64,000 bases of DNA, from NCBI GenBank assembly GCA_964345395.1, contig CAYFRA010000002.1, forward strand, positions 1-64,000, in the 5' to 3' direction. A program made the position numbers and the translations under genes. Below, piece by piece: positions 1-8,048 of the stretch. Every line of letters starts with the position of its first letter. Position 1 is the stretch's first letter. This stretch comes from UPXZ01 sp964345395 (GTDB lineage Bacteria > Bacteroidota > Bacteroidia > Bacteroidales > Paludibacteraceae). Below the pieces are notes generated by a model, which was not told the origin of the DNA, made no database searches, and was given only the letters and a program-made list of their open reading frames with translations.

Positions 1-185
1 TTTTTTTTCGTTCAAAATCCAGTATCTAAACCACAAGATTTTTAGACTACATAGATTAAGGTATCTTCCCTTAAAAATTCACATCCTTGTTCTTTACAAC
101 TTTATAAACTCTCTAACTATAAACTAAAAGTCAACTGATTTACAACTGTGTAACCAAAAATAATTATCTCTTTTGTCATTATTCC

Positions 186-1205
186 TTACTCCTCATACCA
201 CAAATCGATATAGACAGGCAAGTGATCTGAAAAGCCACCATGATAACGCATTCCTATGTAGGTGCGGTAGGGTATTTGACCTAAGAAACTCTCATCGTTC
301 TCTAATAAATACTCCGCACTGAATATTTTGAAGTCATCTTGGGTGGTTGAGATTGAATTTTCGTTGTACAGCATATTGCCTGATACAATCATTTGATCTA
401 ACATGCCCCATTCGCCATGAAATTTATAAGAACCTTTGCCAGTTACTTGTGATTTATAAGCCATATTGTAAAGGCTCTTATGCTTTATTTCTCCTTCTAA
501 TGGATGAGCTCGAAGTGATTTGAGCATACTGTTGTTGGTAGGGTAGTCGTTGAAGTCGCCCATTATAAAGATATTTGGGTTCTCTTCTTCTGCAAAAAGT
601 TGATCTACTTTGTTGCGTAGTATTTCAGCAACATATTCTCTTCTAAATTCAGACTCCAATTCTCCTCCATATCGTGAAGGAAAGTGGCACACAAAAACGT
701 GTAATTCTTCTTTATTGGGTATATTGCCTTTTACATAGAGGATATCGCGGGTACGAAATAAGTCAATGGGTATTGCTTCTTGGTGTGAAGGTTTAAACTG
801 TTTTGGGTCATACATAAGCACCACGTCAATGCCTCGTGGGTCAGGCGATTCGTACTGAATAAACTTGTAACCCAAGTTTTTTAATGGAGATTTCTCAGTC
901 AAATCTGTCATAGCGATGATGCTTTCAACTTCCGACATGCCCACTATAGCAGGTGGATTCCATTCGCCTATTGACGACACAACTTTGGCAATTGAGCGTT
1001 GCTTGTGCATATATTTAGTCATATTCCACCCTCTATAACCGCCGGGCAAATACTCTTCATCATTGGTTAGTGGATCATCTACCAAGTCGAAAAAATTCTC
1101 GACATTGTATTTTACTATTCTGAAACTCTTTTTATTTGTTTGTGCTTCTGCAGTAACGTTAGCGAAGACAAATATAATTATTAGAAAAATATATGTTTTT
1201 CTCAT
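186..1205 (-). CDS. Exported endonuclease/exonuclease/phosphatase-family protein
   Basis: A phosphodiesterase-fold protein of about 339 residues, probably secreted. The hallmark motifs are in order: KYNVENFF near the N-terminus, MSEVE with the metal-binding Glu, a HFPSR segment, MGDFND and the terminal SDHLPV (His general base with Asp). The start is placed at the internal ATG (MRKTYIF) because a clean signal peptide follows (hydrophobic IFLIIIFVFANVTAEAQ). The longer frame from 1232 adds nine residues in front of it. Family members include nucleases, sphingomyelinases and inositol phosphatases, and the sequence does not decide among them. It stands alone, followed by an AT-rich stretch to the left edge in which I see nothing. 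Confidence 0.85.
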   Translation of the reverse strand: MRKTYIFLIIIFVFANVTAEAQTNKKSFRIVKYNVENFFDLVDDPLTNDEEYLPGGYRGWNMTKYMHKQRSIAKVVSSIGEWNPPAIVGMSEVESIIAMTDLTEKSPLKNLGYKFIQYESPDPRGIDVVLMYDPKQFKPSHQEAIPIDLFRTRDILYVKGNIPNKEELHVFVCHFPSRYGGELESEFRREYVAEILRNKVDQLFAEEENPNIFIMGDFNDYPTNNSMLKSLRAHPLEGEIKHKSLYNMAYKSQVTGKGSYKFHGEWGMLDQMIVSGNMLYNENSISTTQDDFKIFSAEYLLENDESFLGQIPYRTYIGMRYHGGFSDHLPVYIDLWYEE

Positions 1206-1516
1206 TTGAGTTTTGGTATTTAATTTATACAATCAAAATAAAGGTGCAATTTACTAAAATTCAGTGAAAGATAAAAATGATTGTCTAAAAAAACATTCTG
1301 CAAAGAGTTGTGCAAACTTATTATTTTCAAATTCTCTTCATCTGTTTTTAAGTTGGAATGTTGTTGTAGTTTTTCATATATATCTACTTGCAATTCGATG
1401 TTTTCCTTTGTAGTTTTCGTTGCCAACTTTGATCCTTGGGTAGCCCAGGTTAGTTATTTTCAATGCGATAAGTTATAAGATAAAAATGCGTTTATCAACC
1501 TCACTGATAGGTTTGT
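1206..1516. other. Intergenic region without a convincing gene
   Basis: About 310 bases between the nuclease-like gene and the terminator of the TPR gene. Two overlapping open frames exist here, one per strand. The minus-strand one begins with TTG and neither matches a family I know. I see no consensus promoter or RNA structure. It may hold a decayed small gene. Confidence 0.4.
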
Positions 1517-1556
1517 AAAAAAACTGCCTCAACACAATGGCTAAGGCAGTTTTTTT
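1517..1556 (-). terminator. Rho-independent terminator of the TPR gene
   Basis: Arms AAAAAAACTGCCT (1517-1529) and AGGCAGTTTTTTT (1544-1556) form a perfect hairpin. It lies about 20 bases past the stop of the minus-strand TPR gene. The symmetrical A and T tracts would let it work in both directions. Confidence 0.85.
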
Positions 1557-1576
1557 GTTTCTTTATTTTATCTTTA

Positions 1577-3160
1577 TTACAAAACTGTTTTCAAACTTTC
1601 GAGAACTTGTTTTGCTGAAGCATTGTCAGGATCAAGTTCTAATACTTTCTCCCAATATGGTTTTGATTTTCTATACTCATCTTTCTTGAAATAATATACA
1701 GCCAAATAGATATTTGCTTCTAATATTTCACTTTTGCGAGCCTCTTCATCTTGTAGTAACATTGGCATAACCTCTTCGTAGTAAGGTTTTGCTAAGCCCA
1801 ATTTAGTTTCAGGGTCGATAGATGATTGGGCACGAGCTTGTGAGAGTAGTCCTAAATAGTGATCGGGGAAAAGTTCTTTCATCTCTCCAAAAACCTCTGT
1901 AGCTTTTGTCAAGAAATTCACACGCTTGTCAACATCTGGATATGTCACAGCGTCATTTCCCGCAGTGTAGTTAGCCACACCCAGGTTGTAAATATCAGCC
2001 ATAGTATAGTCACCAGCATCCACTATTTTTTGATAATACTCAATGGCTTTTTCAAAATCTTTACCTCTTTCGTATAGTTTAGCAACATCAGACAGTTTAA
2101 TGCTTCCCTCTGGGTCGAGCTCATATGCAGCTTCGTAGTATTCGGCAGCTTTTGAGTACTCTTTTTGAGCAATAAGCATTTTTGAGTAATTGGTATAATC
2201 TTGATATATCAATTTGTCTTTAGCAGTATTCTGTATCAACTTTTCTGCTAAGGGTATAGCCTCGTCATATTTATCTTGTTTATACTTGCTATACATTTTC
2301 AATCGGGTAGTTACGGTATTATCATCGGCTTTGTTCAACGCCTCTAATGCTTGATCAAAATCGTCAGAGAAATAGAGTATTTGTCCATAAATTTGATAGT
2401 CTTCAGGAGTTGGTTCAACTAAAGTCAAATACTTTTCAAAGGCCTCTTTTGCTTCTTTATAAAATCCAACTTCTCTCCTTAGGTCAGCTTGGGTTTTCCA
2501 GCCATATAGGTAGTTTGGGTCTATTGAAGTGGCTTTGTCAAGGTGTTCAAAAGCAATTTGCCTTCTTGTGCCTACATACAGTTGTGCTAATTTTACCAAT
2601 GCAATTTTAGAATTAGGGTCGAAGTAGAGTGCATTTTCAAACATCACAGCTGCATCGTTACTTTTTCTTTGTTCCATCAGCAGGTTTCCTTCCAAAATAT
2701 AGGGTAAAGCACTCTTTTTGTCTGCCTTTTTGGCTTTAGCAATATAAATTTGTGCCAAATCATTCATTTTGTTTCTTGCGTATATTTCAGCAATCTCAAC
2801 CTGCATGTTTGCATCTTTTTTATATTGCTTATGACGGCTGATGGCTTTTAATTGTTTGTCAGCCTCTTTTTTGTTTGTTTTTAAAAGTAGGGCAGACAAA
2901 CCAACTTTATTGTATAGAAACTCAGGATCTAATGCTAATCCTTTATCAAATGACTCTTTTGCCTTAGCCTCATCGCCTTCTCTGAAGTAAATTTTACCTA
3001 AGTAGTAAAAGTCAGTTGCATCCAGTTTTGAGGATGATAAGAATAACTCTTTTGCTTTGTTTAAATCGCCTGCGTCATAGTAATCAATTGCATGTTTGTT
3101 ACTTGCAAAACTGAGGTTTACTATAAACGCAAACAGTAGAAATAATGATACTTTTTTCAT
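1577..3160 (-). CDS. Periplasmic tetratricopeptide-repeat protein
   Basis: 527 residues. A signal peptide (MKKVSLFLLFAFIVNLSFA) is followed by roughly ten to twelve TPR units covering nearly the whole chain, such as DFYYLGKIYFREGDEAKAKESFDKGLALDP and similar helical pairs, with no enzymatic domain. TPR arrays are protein-binding scaffolds. The gene closes the exbB-exbD-exbD-tonB-pstS-like series on the same strand, an order I know from Bacteroidales, so a role in the periplasm with the TonB complex is a reasonable inference. A TACATTTG element (CAAATGTA at 3201-3208) upstream resembles the Bacteroidota -7 box but lacks a clear TTG at -33. Confidence 0.85.
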   Translation of the reverse strand: MKKVSLFLLFAFIVNLSFASNKHAIDYYDAGDLNKAKELFLSSSKLDATDFYYLGKIYFREGDEAKAKESFDKGLALDPEFLYNKVGLSALLLKTNKKEADKQLKAISRHKQYKKDANMQVEIAEIYARNKMNDLAQIYIAKAKKADKKSALPYILEGNLLMEQRKSNDAAVMFENALYFDPNSKIALVKLAQLYVGTRRQIAFEHLDKATSIDPNYLYGWKTQADLRREVGFYKEAKEAFEKYLTLVEPTPEDYQIYGQILYFSDDFDQALEALNKADDNTVTTRLKMYSKYKQDKYDEAIPLAEKLIQNTAKDKLIYQDYTNYSKMLIAQKEYSKAAEYYEAAYELDPEGSIKLSDVAKLYERGKDFEKAIEYYQKIVDAGDYTMADIYNLGVANYTAGNDAVTYPDVDKRVNFLTKATEVFGEMKELFPDHYLGLLSQARAQSSIDPETKLGLAKPYYEEVMPMLLQDEEARKSEILEANIYLAVYYFKKDEYRKSKPYWEKVLELDPDNASAKQVLESLKTVL

Positions 3161-3247
3161 CGTAATTTTTAATATTTAGAAATCAATAAAATTCAAACGC
3201 CAAATGTACAAATTTTTTGTGAAATAATAGCCTAAAATATATTTTAA

Positions 3248-4192
3248 TTATTCAACAATTTTCACTGCCTGTATGGGCATAGTAGATGGAAGCAAACCAG
3301 TGCCTTTGATTATGCGCTGACCTTGGGGGCTTGATGCAAATCGGGCAAGTCCTTTGGGTAGTTCGCCACGTGGGTCATTGAGTAGGATGAAGATCTCTCT
3401 TCTGAATGGGTAATCACCCGTGTACAAGTAGTATTGTATAGGTTGATAGCTATTGTTTTCAGTAGCAAGCTCAGCTTTTGACACATGCATTACCCTTACT
3501 TTTCGAGTAAAATCAACTGTAATTGAGTCTCTCTCATTGCTGATATGATTAACCCCAATCAAACCAATAGCATTTGGAACTTTTGCTACGTGTTGCACAA
3601 CCTCTTCATTTTCTTGCAGTGCATTCAGATTGGGTGATATTGTTTTATCTCTACAAATTGAGTCGTTAGCATAGCGAACAATGCTTGAATTGGTATTATC
3701 AAAAACTACTTGAATTTTCCCTAATTTCGAATTTGGATTAATCTGTTTCCACTCTGTTATTTCTCCAGTCAATATCTTCTGAACATCTGCAACTGTAATC
3801 AGGGTATCTCTATTTTGCGGATTACTTATTAGGGCTATCCCATCAATTGCAATTCTTATTTTTTCAGGTCGGAAAGATTGATCACGTAGTTGCTTAAACT
3901 CTTGCGGATAAAAATCGCGGGCTGTTACTGCAAATCTCACACTATCATCGACCAAGAGTTGAGCTGCTTCTTTTTCAGAAGTGTATATCACCTCTATTTT
4001 AGCCGGATTAAGAGCTTCAAACATATCGACCACCTGCTTGATTACATTCTGAACTGTTTGATCTACAGCTATCGTTGTTCTGCCGCTTGTCATTGTGTTT
4101 TTTACTACATTATCGTTTTCACTACTTTTTTTACAAGATGTGAAAATGAGTATGAGTGTCAATGTGTAAAATAAAAATCTAAATTTCTTCAT
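3248..4192 (-). CDS. Phosphate-binding-like (PstS/SphX family) lipoprotein
   Basis: 314 residues with an N-terminal lipobox (LILIFTSC, lipidated Cys near residue 20). The body matches the PBP-like fold of phosphate ABC-transporter binding proteins: SEKEAAQLLVDDSVRFAVTARD, DGIALISNP, VADVQKILTGEITEW and a C-terminal FASSPQGQRIIKGTGLLP. No pst permease or ATPase genes are nearby. The partner genes are TonB, ExbD and ExbB instead, so classical phosphate import is not implied. Its job in this conserved cluster is unknown to me. It may bind a ligand for, or be a structural part of, the energised envelope complex. Confidence 0.8.
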   Translation of the reverse strand: MKKFRFLFYTLTLILIFTSCKKSSENDNVVKNTMTSGRTTIAVDQTVQNVIKQVVDMFEALNPAKIEVIYTSEKEAAQLLVDDSVRFAVTARDFYPQEFKQLRDQSFRPEKIRIAIDGIALISNPQNRDTLITVADVQKILTGEITEWKQINPNSKLGKIQVVFDNTNSSIVRYANDSICRDKTISPNLNALQENEEVVQHVAKVPNAIGLIGVNHISNERDSITVDFTRKVRVMHVSKAELATENNSYQPIQYYLYTGDYPFRREIFILLNDPRGELPKGLARFASSPQGQRIIKGTGLLPSTMPIQAVKIVE

Positions 4193-4351
4193 AGGGATAA
4201 TCTTTTATAATTATTGCTATATGATGAAATATGCAATAATTGTACCATTTGTTTTATTAGCTTATGGGTAGTTTTGTAGAATTAAGACTGTATGCTTAAT
4301 TAAATGTGTTGAATATTGAATAATAGTAACTGTTTTATTAATAGAGAATTT

Positions 4352-4411
4352 AAAAAACAAATAAAATTTAACCGCAAATCAAAATTGATTTGTTGGGTTA
4401 AATTTTATTTG
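4352..4411 (-). terminator. Long hairpin terminator downstream of tonB
   Basis: Perfect 16-base arms CAAATAAAATTTAACC (4358-4373) and GGTTAAATTTTATTTG (4396-4411) enclose a second small stem (CAAATC/GATTTG). Read on the minus strand it is followed by TTTTTT. It sits 27 bases after the tonB stop and so ends the exbB-exbD-exbD-tonB transcript before the pstS-like gene. Confidence 0.85.
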
Positions 4412-4438
4412 AATTATTTTTAAGTTAGGATGAATATC

Positions 4439-5272
4439 TTACTGTAACTTAAATTGTACAGGTAAGGTATATCTTACTTTTACTGCGTTACCTCCTTGAC
4501 GTCCAGGTATCCATTTTGGCATTGCACTGATGACTCTGATTGCTTCTTTATCTAAGCTTGAATCAACACCGCGAACAACTTTTACGTCTTCGATTTCACC
4601 ATTTCGTCCTACAACGAACTGACAAACCACACGACCTTGAATATTGTTCTCTTGTGCTACCACTGGATAATTGATGTTAGAGCTTAGCCATTTATACATT
4701 TCTGCTTCTCCACCAGGGAATGATGGTGCTTGCTCTACAATGTCAAAAATCTTCTCCTCTTTTTTCTCCTCTTCGACGATAACCTTATGTTCGATCAATG
4801 TTGCGATATCGATACCAGTTTCTTCGTTTGTTCCTTTTACGTCAGCAATAGAAATTTGCACATCAGACTTTACAAGGTCATCTTGTGATTTCATTAAGCT
4901 TTCATCCGGAACTTCTTCGTCTTTCTTAATAACTGGTGCTGTAAATTGAATTGTACTTTTCAGCTCAACGGGTGGTGGAGCTTCATAAGTTTTAGCAACA
5001 TTTTCCTCAGGAATTTCAGGTTCGTCAAAAATAATATCGGTCATTTGTGAAACCTCGATACTTGCCAATCTCTCCTCGCGTAGTTTGTTATACTTGCTAA
5101 TTGCAATAGAACCTGCTATTACCAAGAGTGTAAACAACATTACCACAAGAAAAGAGAAAGTGTGTCTTTTTGGGGAGTTCTTACGTAAGGTGTAGGCACC
5201 ATAGTTTTTATTCCTTCCCTCAAAGATGAGGTCAATCCACTTTTCCGACGTTAAATTAATATCTTTTGCCAT
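4439..5272 (-). CDS. tonB: Energy transducer TonB
   Basis: 277 residues. A short cytoplasmic segment with the Bacteroidota-typical GRNKNYGAYTLRK motif is followed by one membrane anchor (about residues 37-58). A charged, Pro/Glu-rich periplasmic linker leads to a C-terminal TonB domain (about residues 195-277: YPVVAQENNIQGRVVCQFVV to the terminal VRYTLPVQFKLQ). TonB carries proton-motive energy from ExbB/ExbD to outer-membrane transporters. The gene lies 45 bases after exbD, in one operon with exbB and both exbD genes, and is followed by a strong terminator. Confidence 0.93.
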   Translation of the reverse strand: MAKDINLTSEKWIDLIFEGRNKNYGAYTLRKNSPKRHTFSFLVVMLFTLLVIAGSIAISKYNKLREERLASIEVSQMTDIIFDEPEIPEENVAKTYEAPPPVELKSTIQFTAPVIKKDEEVPDESLMKSQDDLVKSDVQISIADVKGTNEETGIDIATLIEHKVIVEEEKKEEKIFDIVEQAPSFPGGEAEMYKWLSSNINYPVVAQENNIQGRVVCQFVVGRNGEIEDVKVVRGVDSSLDKEAIRVISAMPKWIPGRQGGNAVKVRYTLPVQFKLQ

Positions 5273-5317
5273 TTTTATAATATTTTCTCGGTTGATAAAT
5301 TAATTAAATACTTTGAC

Positions 5318-5938
5318 TTATTCAAATGCAATATTTGAATTGGTAAGCATTTTTTTGTCATTATCGTCAATATCAGTAATTGCGTATTTACCAACACTAC
5401 ATATCAACATTTCATCCAGAGCTAAAATTAAGTTTTCGTATGTTGAGTTGTTAAGAGGTTTGATAATCACGGTAGGGGTACCCTCACCATTCTTAATCTC
5501 ACTCAACTCTTTATCATACTCTTCCTGAGAGATTTCAAGTTTTATTTTTTTATCTTTCAGTTCAAAAACTTTATTAACAGCTTTGGCATTCTTCTCGGCC
5601 AGTATCTTGCGTAATCCATCTGCAGTATAGTCAGTCTCAATCATAAAATTTGGAGTTTCCAAATCAGGTTCACCCATAAAGTAATATACTTTATTGTTTG
5701 CACCCAGATAAATTGAAACAGCTTCTGAAGCCTTAGCTAAGGTTTGATTCTCTTCAGTACCTTTATCTTTTGATGGTAGAGCAATTTCCATTGTTTGTGG
5801 CCTGCTTAGTGTTGTGGCTAACATAAAGAAAGTCAAAAGCAACATAATCATATCCACCATTGGGGTGAAGTCGATTCGTGTATCAACTTTTCTGCGTTGA
5901 CCTTTCTTTGGTTTACCACCTGTATCAACATTTGCCAT
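5318..5938 (-). CDS. exbD: ExbD/TolR family biopolymer transport protein (second copy)
   Basis: 206 residues. A basic N-terminus (GKPKKGQRRKVDTRIDFTP) is followed by a single transmembrane helix, MVDMIMLLLTFFMLATTL. Its Asp corresponds to the protonated residue of ExbD. The periplasmic domain is longer than in E. coli ExbD (141 residues), as is usual for Bacteroidota. It partners ExbB and TonB in using the proton-motive force. It differs from the neighbouring ExbD in its periplasmic part, so the stator may contain two kinds of subunit. Confidence 0.9.
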   Translation of the reverse strand: MANVDTGGKPKKGQRRKVDTRIDFTPMVDMIMLLLTFFMLATTLSRPQTMEIALPSKDKGTEENQTLAKASEAVSIYLGANNKVYYFMGEPDLETPNFMIETDYTADGLRKILAEKNAKAVNKVFELKDKKIKLEISQEEYDKELSEIKNGEGTPTVIIKPLNNSTYENLILALDEMLICSVGKYAITDIDDNDKKMLTNSNIAFE

Positions 5939-6049
5939 ATCTTATTCTTTCTATTTTTATAATTTATATCCAACTTTCGTACCAATCTAAATTTTGTATC
6001 TATTGAATAGGTAAAAAAGTTTTTTAAATTGCTATTCTACTTCTCTGAA

Positions 6050-6670
6050 TTATTGCTCATTTGTCAATGCCACCTCACGGAGTGAAGTAATCAAATTGTA
6101 ACGATTCTCTTTCAGCTCTTGCAGTGATCCCATTACTTTCTGAATTGAAGGATAAGGAGTCTTTGCGTCTGCTTTGATAGCGATACGCATATCTTTGCCT
6201 TTAACTTCTCGTGCTGCCAACACCCAACCTTTGAATTGGTTGTCGAGTGAGTCAACAGGAACTCCACCTAACTTAGGAAGGTTCTCTTTTTGCTCATCTT
6301 CGGACATCGCCATATACTTCTTAAATATCTGCATTGGCACACCAAATGAGGTGGTAATGCTGAAGTTATATTTTTCTTGATTATCGAGATTGATATTATA
6401 GTTAGAAGCCATTTTTTCAAGGATTTCGATCCTATCTTTTTGACCATCTACATCTAAAAATACATCTCCAGTTGGCGATACCAAGATAGAAAGCACGTTG
6501 GTTTCAGGAATCTGAATTTCTGAAACAGACATCGGGGTTGCAACAGTTAGTGGTTCTGGCTTCAAGAATGTTGAAGTCAGCATGAAGAAGGTGAGCAACA
6601 GAATCATCACGTCACTCATCGGCGTCATGTCAATCCACGTGTCTTTCTTTTTTATTTGTATCTTTGCCAT
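6050..6670 (-). CDS. exbD: ExbD/TolR family biopolymer transport protein (first copy)
   Basis: 206 residues. A short basic start (MAKIQIKKKDTWIDMTP) leads into the transmembrane helix MSDVMILLLTFFMLTSTF with its conserved Asp. A long periplasmic domain follows. Together with the downstream ExbD it forms a tandem pair, and the two proteins share little beyond the membrane segment. It lies 86 bases after exbB and belongs to the same transcription unit. Confidence 0.9.
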   Translation of the reverse strand: MAKIQIKKKDTWIDMTPMSDVMILLLTFFMLTSTFLKPEPLTVATPMSVSEIQIPETNVLSILVSPTGDVFLDVDGQKDRIEILEKMASNYNINLDNQEKYNFSITTSFGVPMQIFKKYMAMSEDEQKENLPKLGGVPVDSLDNQFKGWVLAAREVKGKDMRIAIKADAKTPYPSIQKVMGSLQELKENRYNLITSLREVALTNEQ

Positions 6671-6756
6671 TTTCTTCTCTAATTTAATTATTAAACGAAT
6701 CTAATTTTGAATATTTGCTCAAATAAGTTTTTTACTTTTGAGCTTCTGATTCCGTA

Positions 6757-7581
6757 TTAATGCTTAGATTGGAAAACGCCAGTGATTGCAAAACCAATTT
6801 CGTCGATAGCGTAATTAATGTTATCAATTTTTGCTGAATAGTAGTTGTATCCGATAACAGCTAACATACCACCCAAGATACCAAATGCAGTGTTTACAAG
6901 GGCCTCAGAAATACCTACTGATAGAGCAGCTGAGTCAACACCACCGCCACCACCTCCAAGAGATGAGAACGCACGAATCATACCCATAACCGTTCCGAAA
7001 AGACCTGTCAATACACTTAAGTTGGTAAATGTTGCCAACACTGGCATATTTTGGTTCATTGTAGGCATCTCAAGTGCTGCTGCTTGCTCAATTGTTGTGC
7101 TGATAGCAGCCAATTTTTGCTCTTTCAATAAACCTGTGTTGTCTTCAGCCATTTGTTTGTAAACATTCAAACCTGCATCAACTACTGCCGCTACAGATCC
7201 TTTTTGTTTTGTACATAATGCTTGTGCTCCTTCAAGGTCTTCTGATTCTAATTTTTGTTTTACTTCCATAACAAATTTATCAAGACTACCTTTACCGCGA
7301 CATCTGTTCAATGCGATAAAACGCTCAACACTTAATACGATAACAGAAAGTAACCAAGTAACCAAAATTGGAACTACGAAACCTCCTTTATAAATAGTAC
7401 CTAATAGGTTACCATCTTTTGGATAGTTGTCTGGATTGTTGTCGATAAAGTTTGCTGGATTACCAAATACCCAGTTGAAAATAGCGAGTGCAGCAAGAAA
7501 ACTTAGCACGATTACTAACGCAGCAGATAAACCTTTTGACTGCTTCTTAGTTTTTGTTGATTGCTTCTCTTTTTTAGCCAT
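6757..7581 (-). CDS. exbB: ExbB/TolQ/MotA proton-channel family protein
   Basis: 274 residues with three predicted membrane helices: about 17-38, about 70-90, and a C-terminal pair around the conserved segment TFTNLSVLTGLFGTVMGMIRAF and ALVNTAFGILGGMLAVIGYNYY. These are the diagnostic MotA/TolQ/ExbB proton-channel signatures. A five-Gly run (SLGGGGGGVDSAA) sits between them. It is the first gene of the operon and has a well-formed promoter upstream. It forms the channel that drives TonB. Confidence 0.92.
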   Translation of the reverse strand: MAKKEKQSTKTKKQSKGLSAALVIVLSFLAALAIFNWVFGNPANFIDNNPDNYPKDGNLLGTIYKGGFVVPILVTWLLSVIVLSVERFIALNRCRGKGSLDKFVMEVKQKLESEDLEGAQALCTKQKGSVAAVVDAGLNVYKQMAEDNTGLLKEQKLAAISTTIEQAAALEMPTMNQNMPVLATFTNLSVLTGLFGTVMGMIRAFSSLGGGGGGVDSAALSVGISEALVNTAFGILGGMLAVIGYNYYSAKIDNINYAIDEIGFAITGVFQSKH

Positions 7582-7700
7582 AATAATGATGATTTTTGAG
7601 CCTTAACGGCTCTCTTTGATTAATAAATTTGATTTTAAAATTATTTTATATTTATTCTTATTTTCAATTATATGTTTTATCTATAAATCTAAACCATTTG

Positions 7701-7730
7701 CAAAAGTAATACAATTAAGTAAAGATACAA
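7701..7730 (-). promoter_or_regulatory. Bacteroidota-type promoter for the exbB operon
   Basis: On the minus strand TTG (7728-7730) is separated by exactly 19 bases from TACTTTTG (7701-7708), an ideal match to the TTG-N19-TAnnTTTG consensus. Transcription would start near 7694 and leave a leader of about 110 bases. A second possible -7 box, TATATTTG, lies at 7793-7800. Confidence 0.75.
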
Positions 7731-8012
7731 TTAATTTTTACTATGTTTTTCGACAATTAATGGTATATGATACATACTAATAATTTCGCCTGCAAATATA
7801 ATAAAAACTTTTAGTACGCATACAAGTTTCTAAATTATTTAAATTATAAGATATATTTTTGACGATTTTATCGTTTTGTATTAAAAATAACGGTTTAAGA
7901 GTGATATTATTACGGTGTGTTTGATATTTATGTCATTTGTTACGTTGTGTTGTGATTTCAACAAACTTCTATCAAAGAAAATCAAGTGCTTTAACATATC
8001 GAGCTTATTTAC

Positions 8013-8020
8013 TAACTTTG
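8013..8020 (+). promoter_or_regulatory. Candidate -7 element for leuS
   Basis: TAACTTTG, 28 bases before the leuS start codon, matches TAnnTTTG. The -33 position carries only TTA (7991-7993). The rest of the 460-base exbB-leuS spacer is AT-rich, and I see no riboswitch or leader peptide in it. Confidence 0.55.
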
Positions 8021-8048
8021 CAAGCTAATTATTTAATGCTTTAATAAT

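Noticed and set aside
1220..1426. 68-codon frame on the minus strand beginning with TTG in the spacer after the nuclease-like gene
   Set aside because: No ATG at its beginning, no promoter, no recognisable family, and it overlaps another frame on the plus strand. It may be a remnant but cannot be supported as a gene.
3248..4192. Reading the PstS-like gene as part of a phosphate ABC transporter
   Set aside because: No pstC, pstA, pstB or phoU homologue is in the window. The surrounding genes belong to the TonB system.
7582..8048. Possible leader RNA or T-box before leuS
   Set aside because: The spacer is AT-rich without the T-box sequence or an antiterminator-terminator pair, and the probable start site lies only about 20 bases before the ATG.
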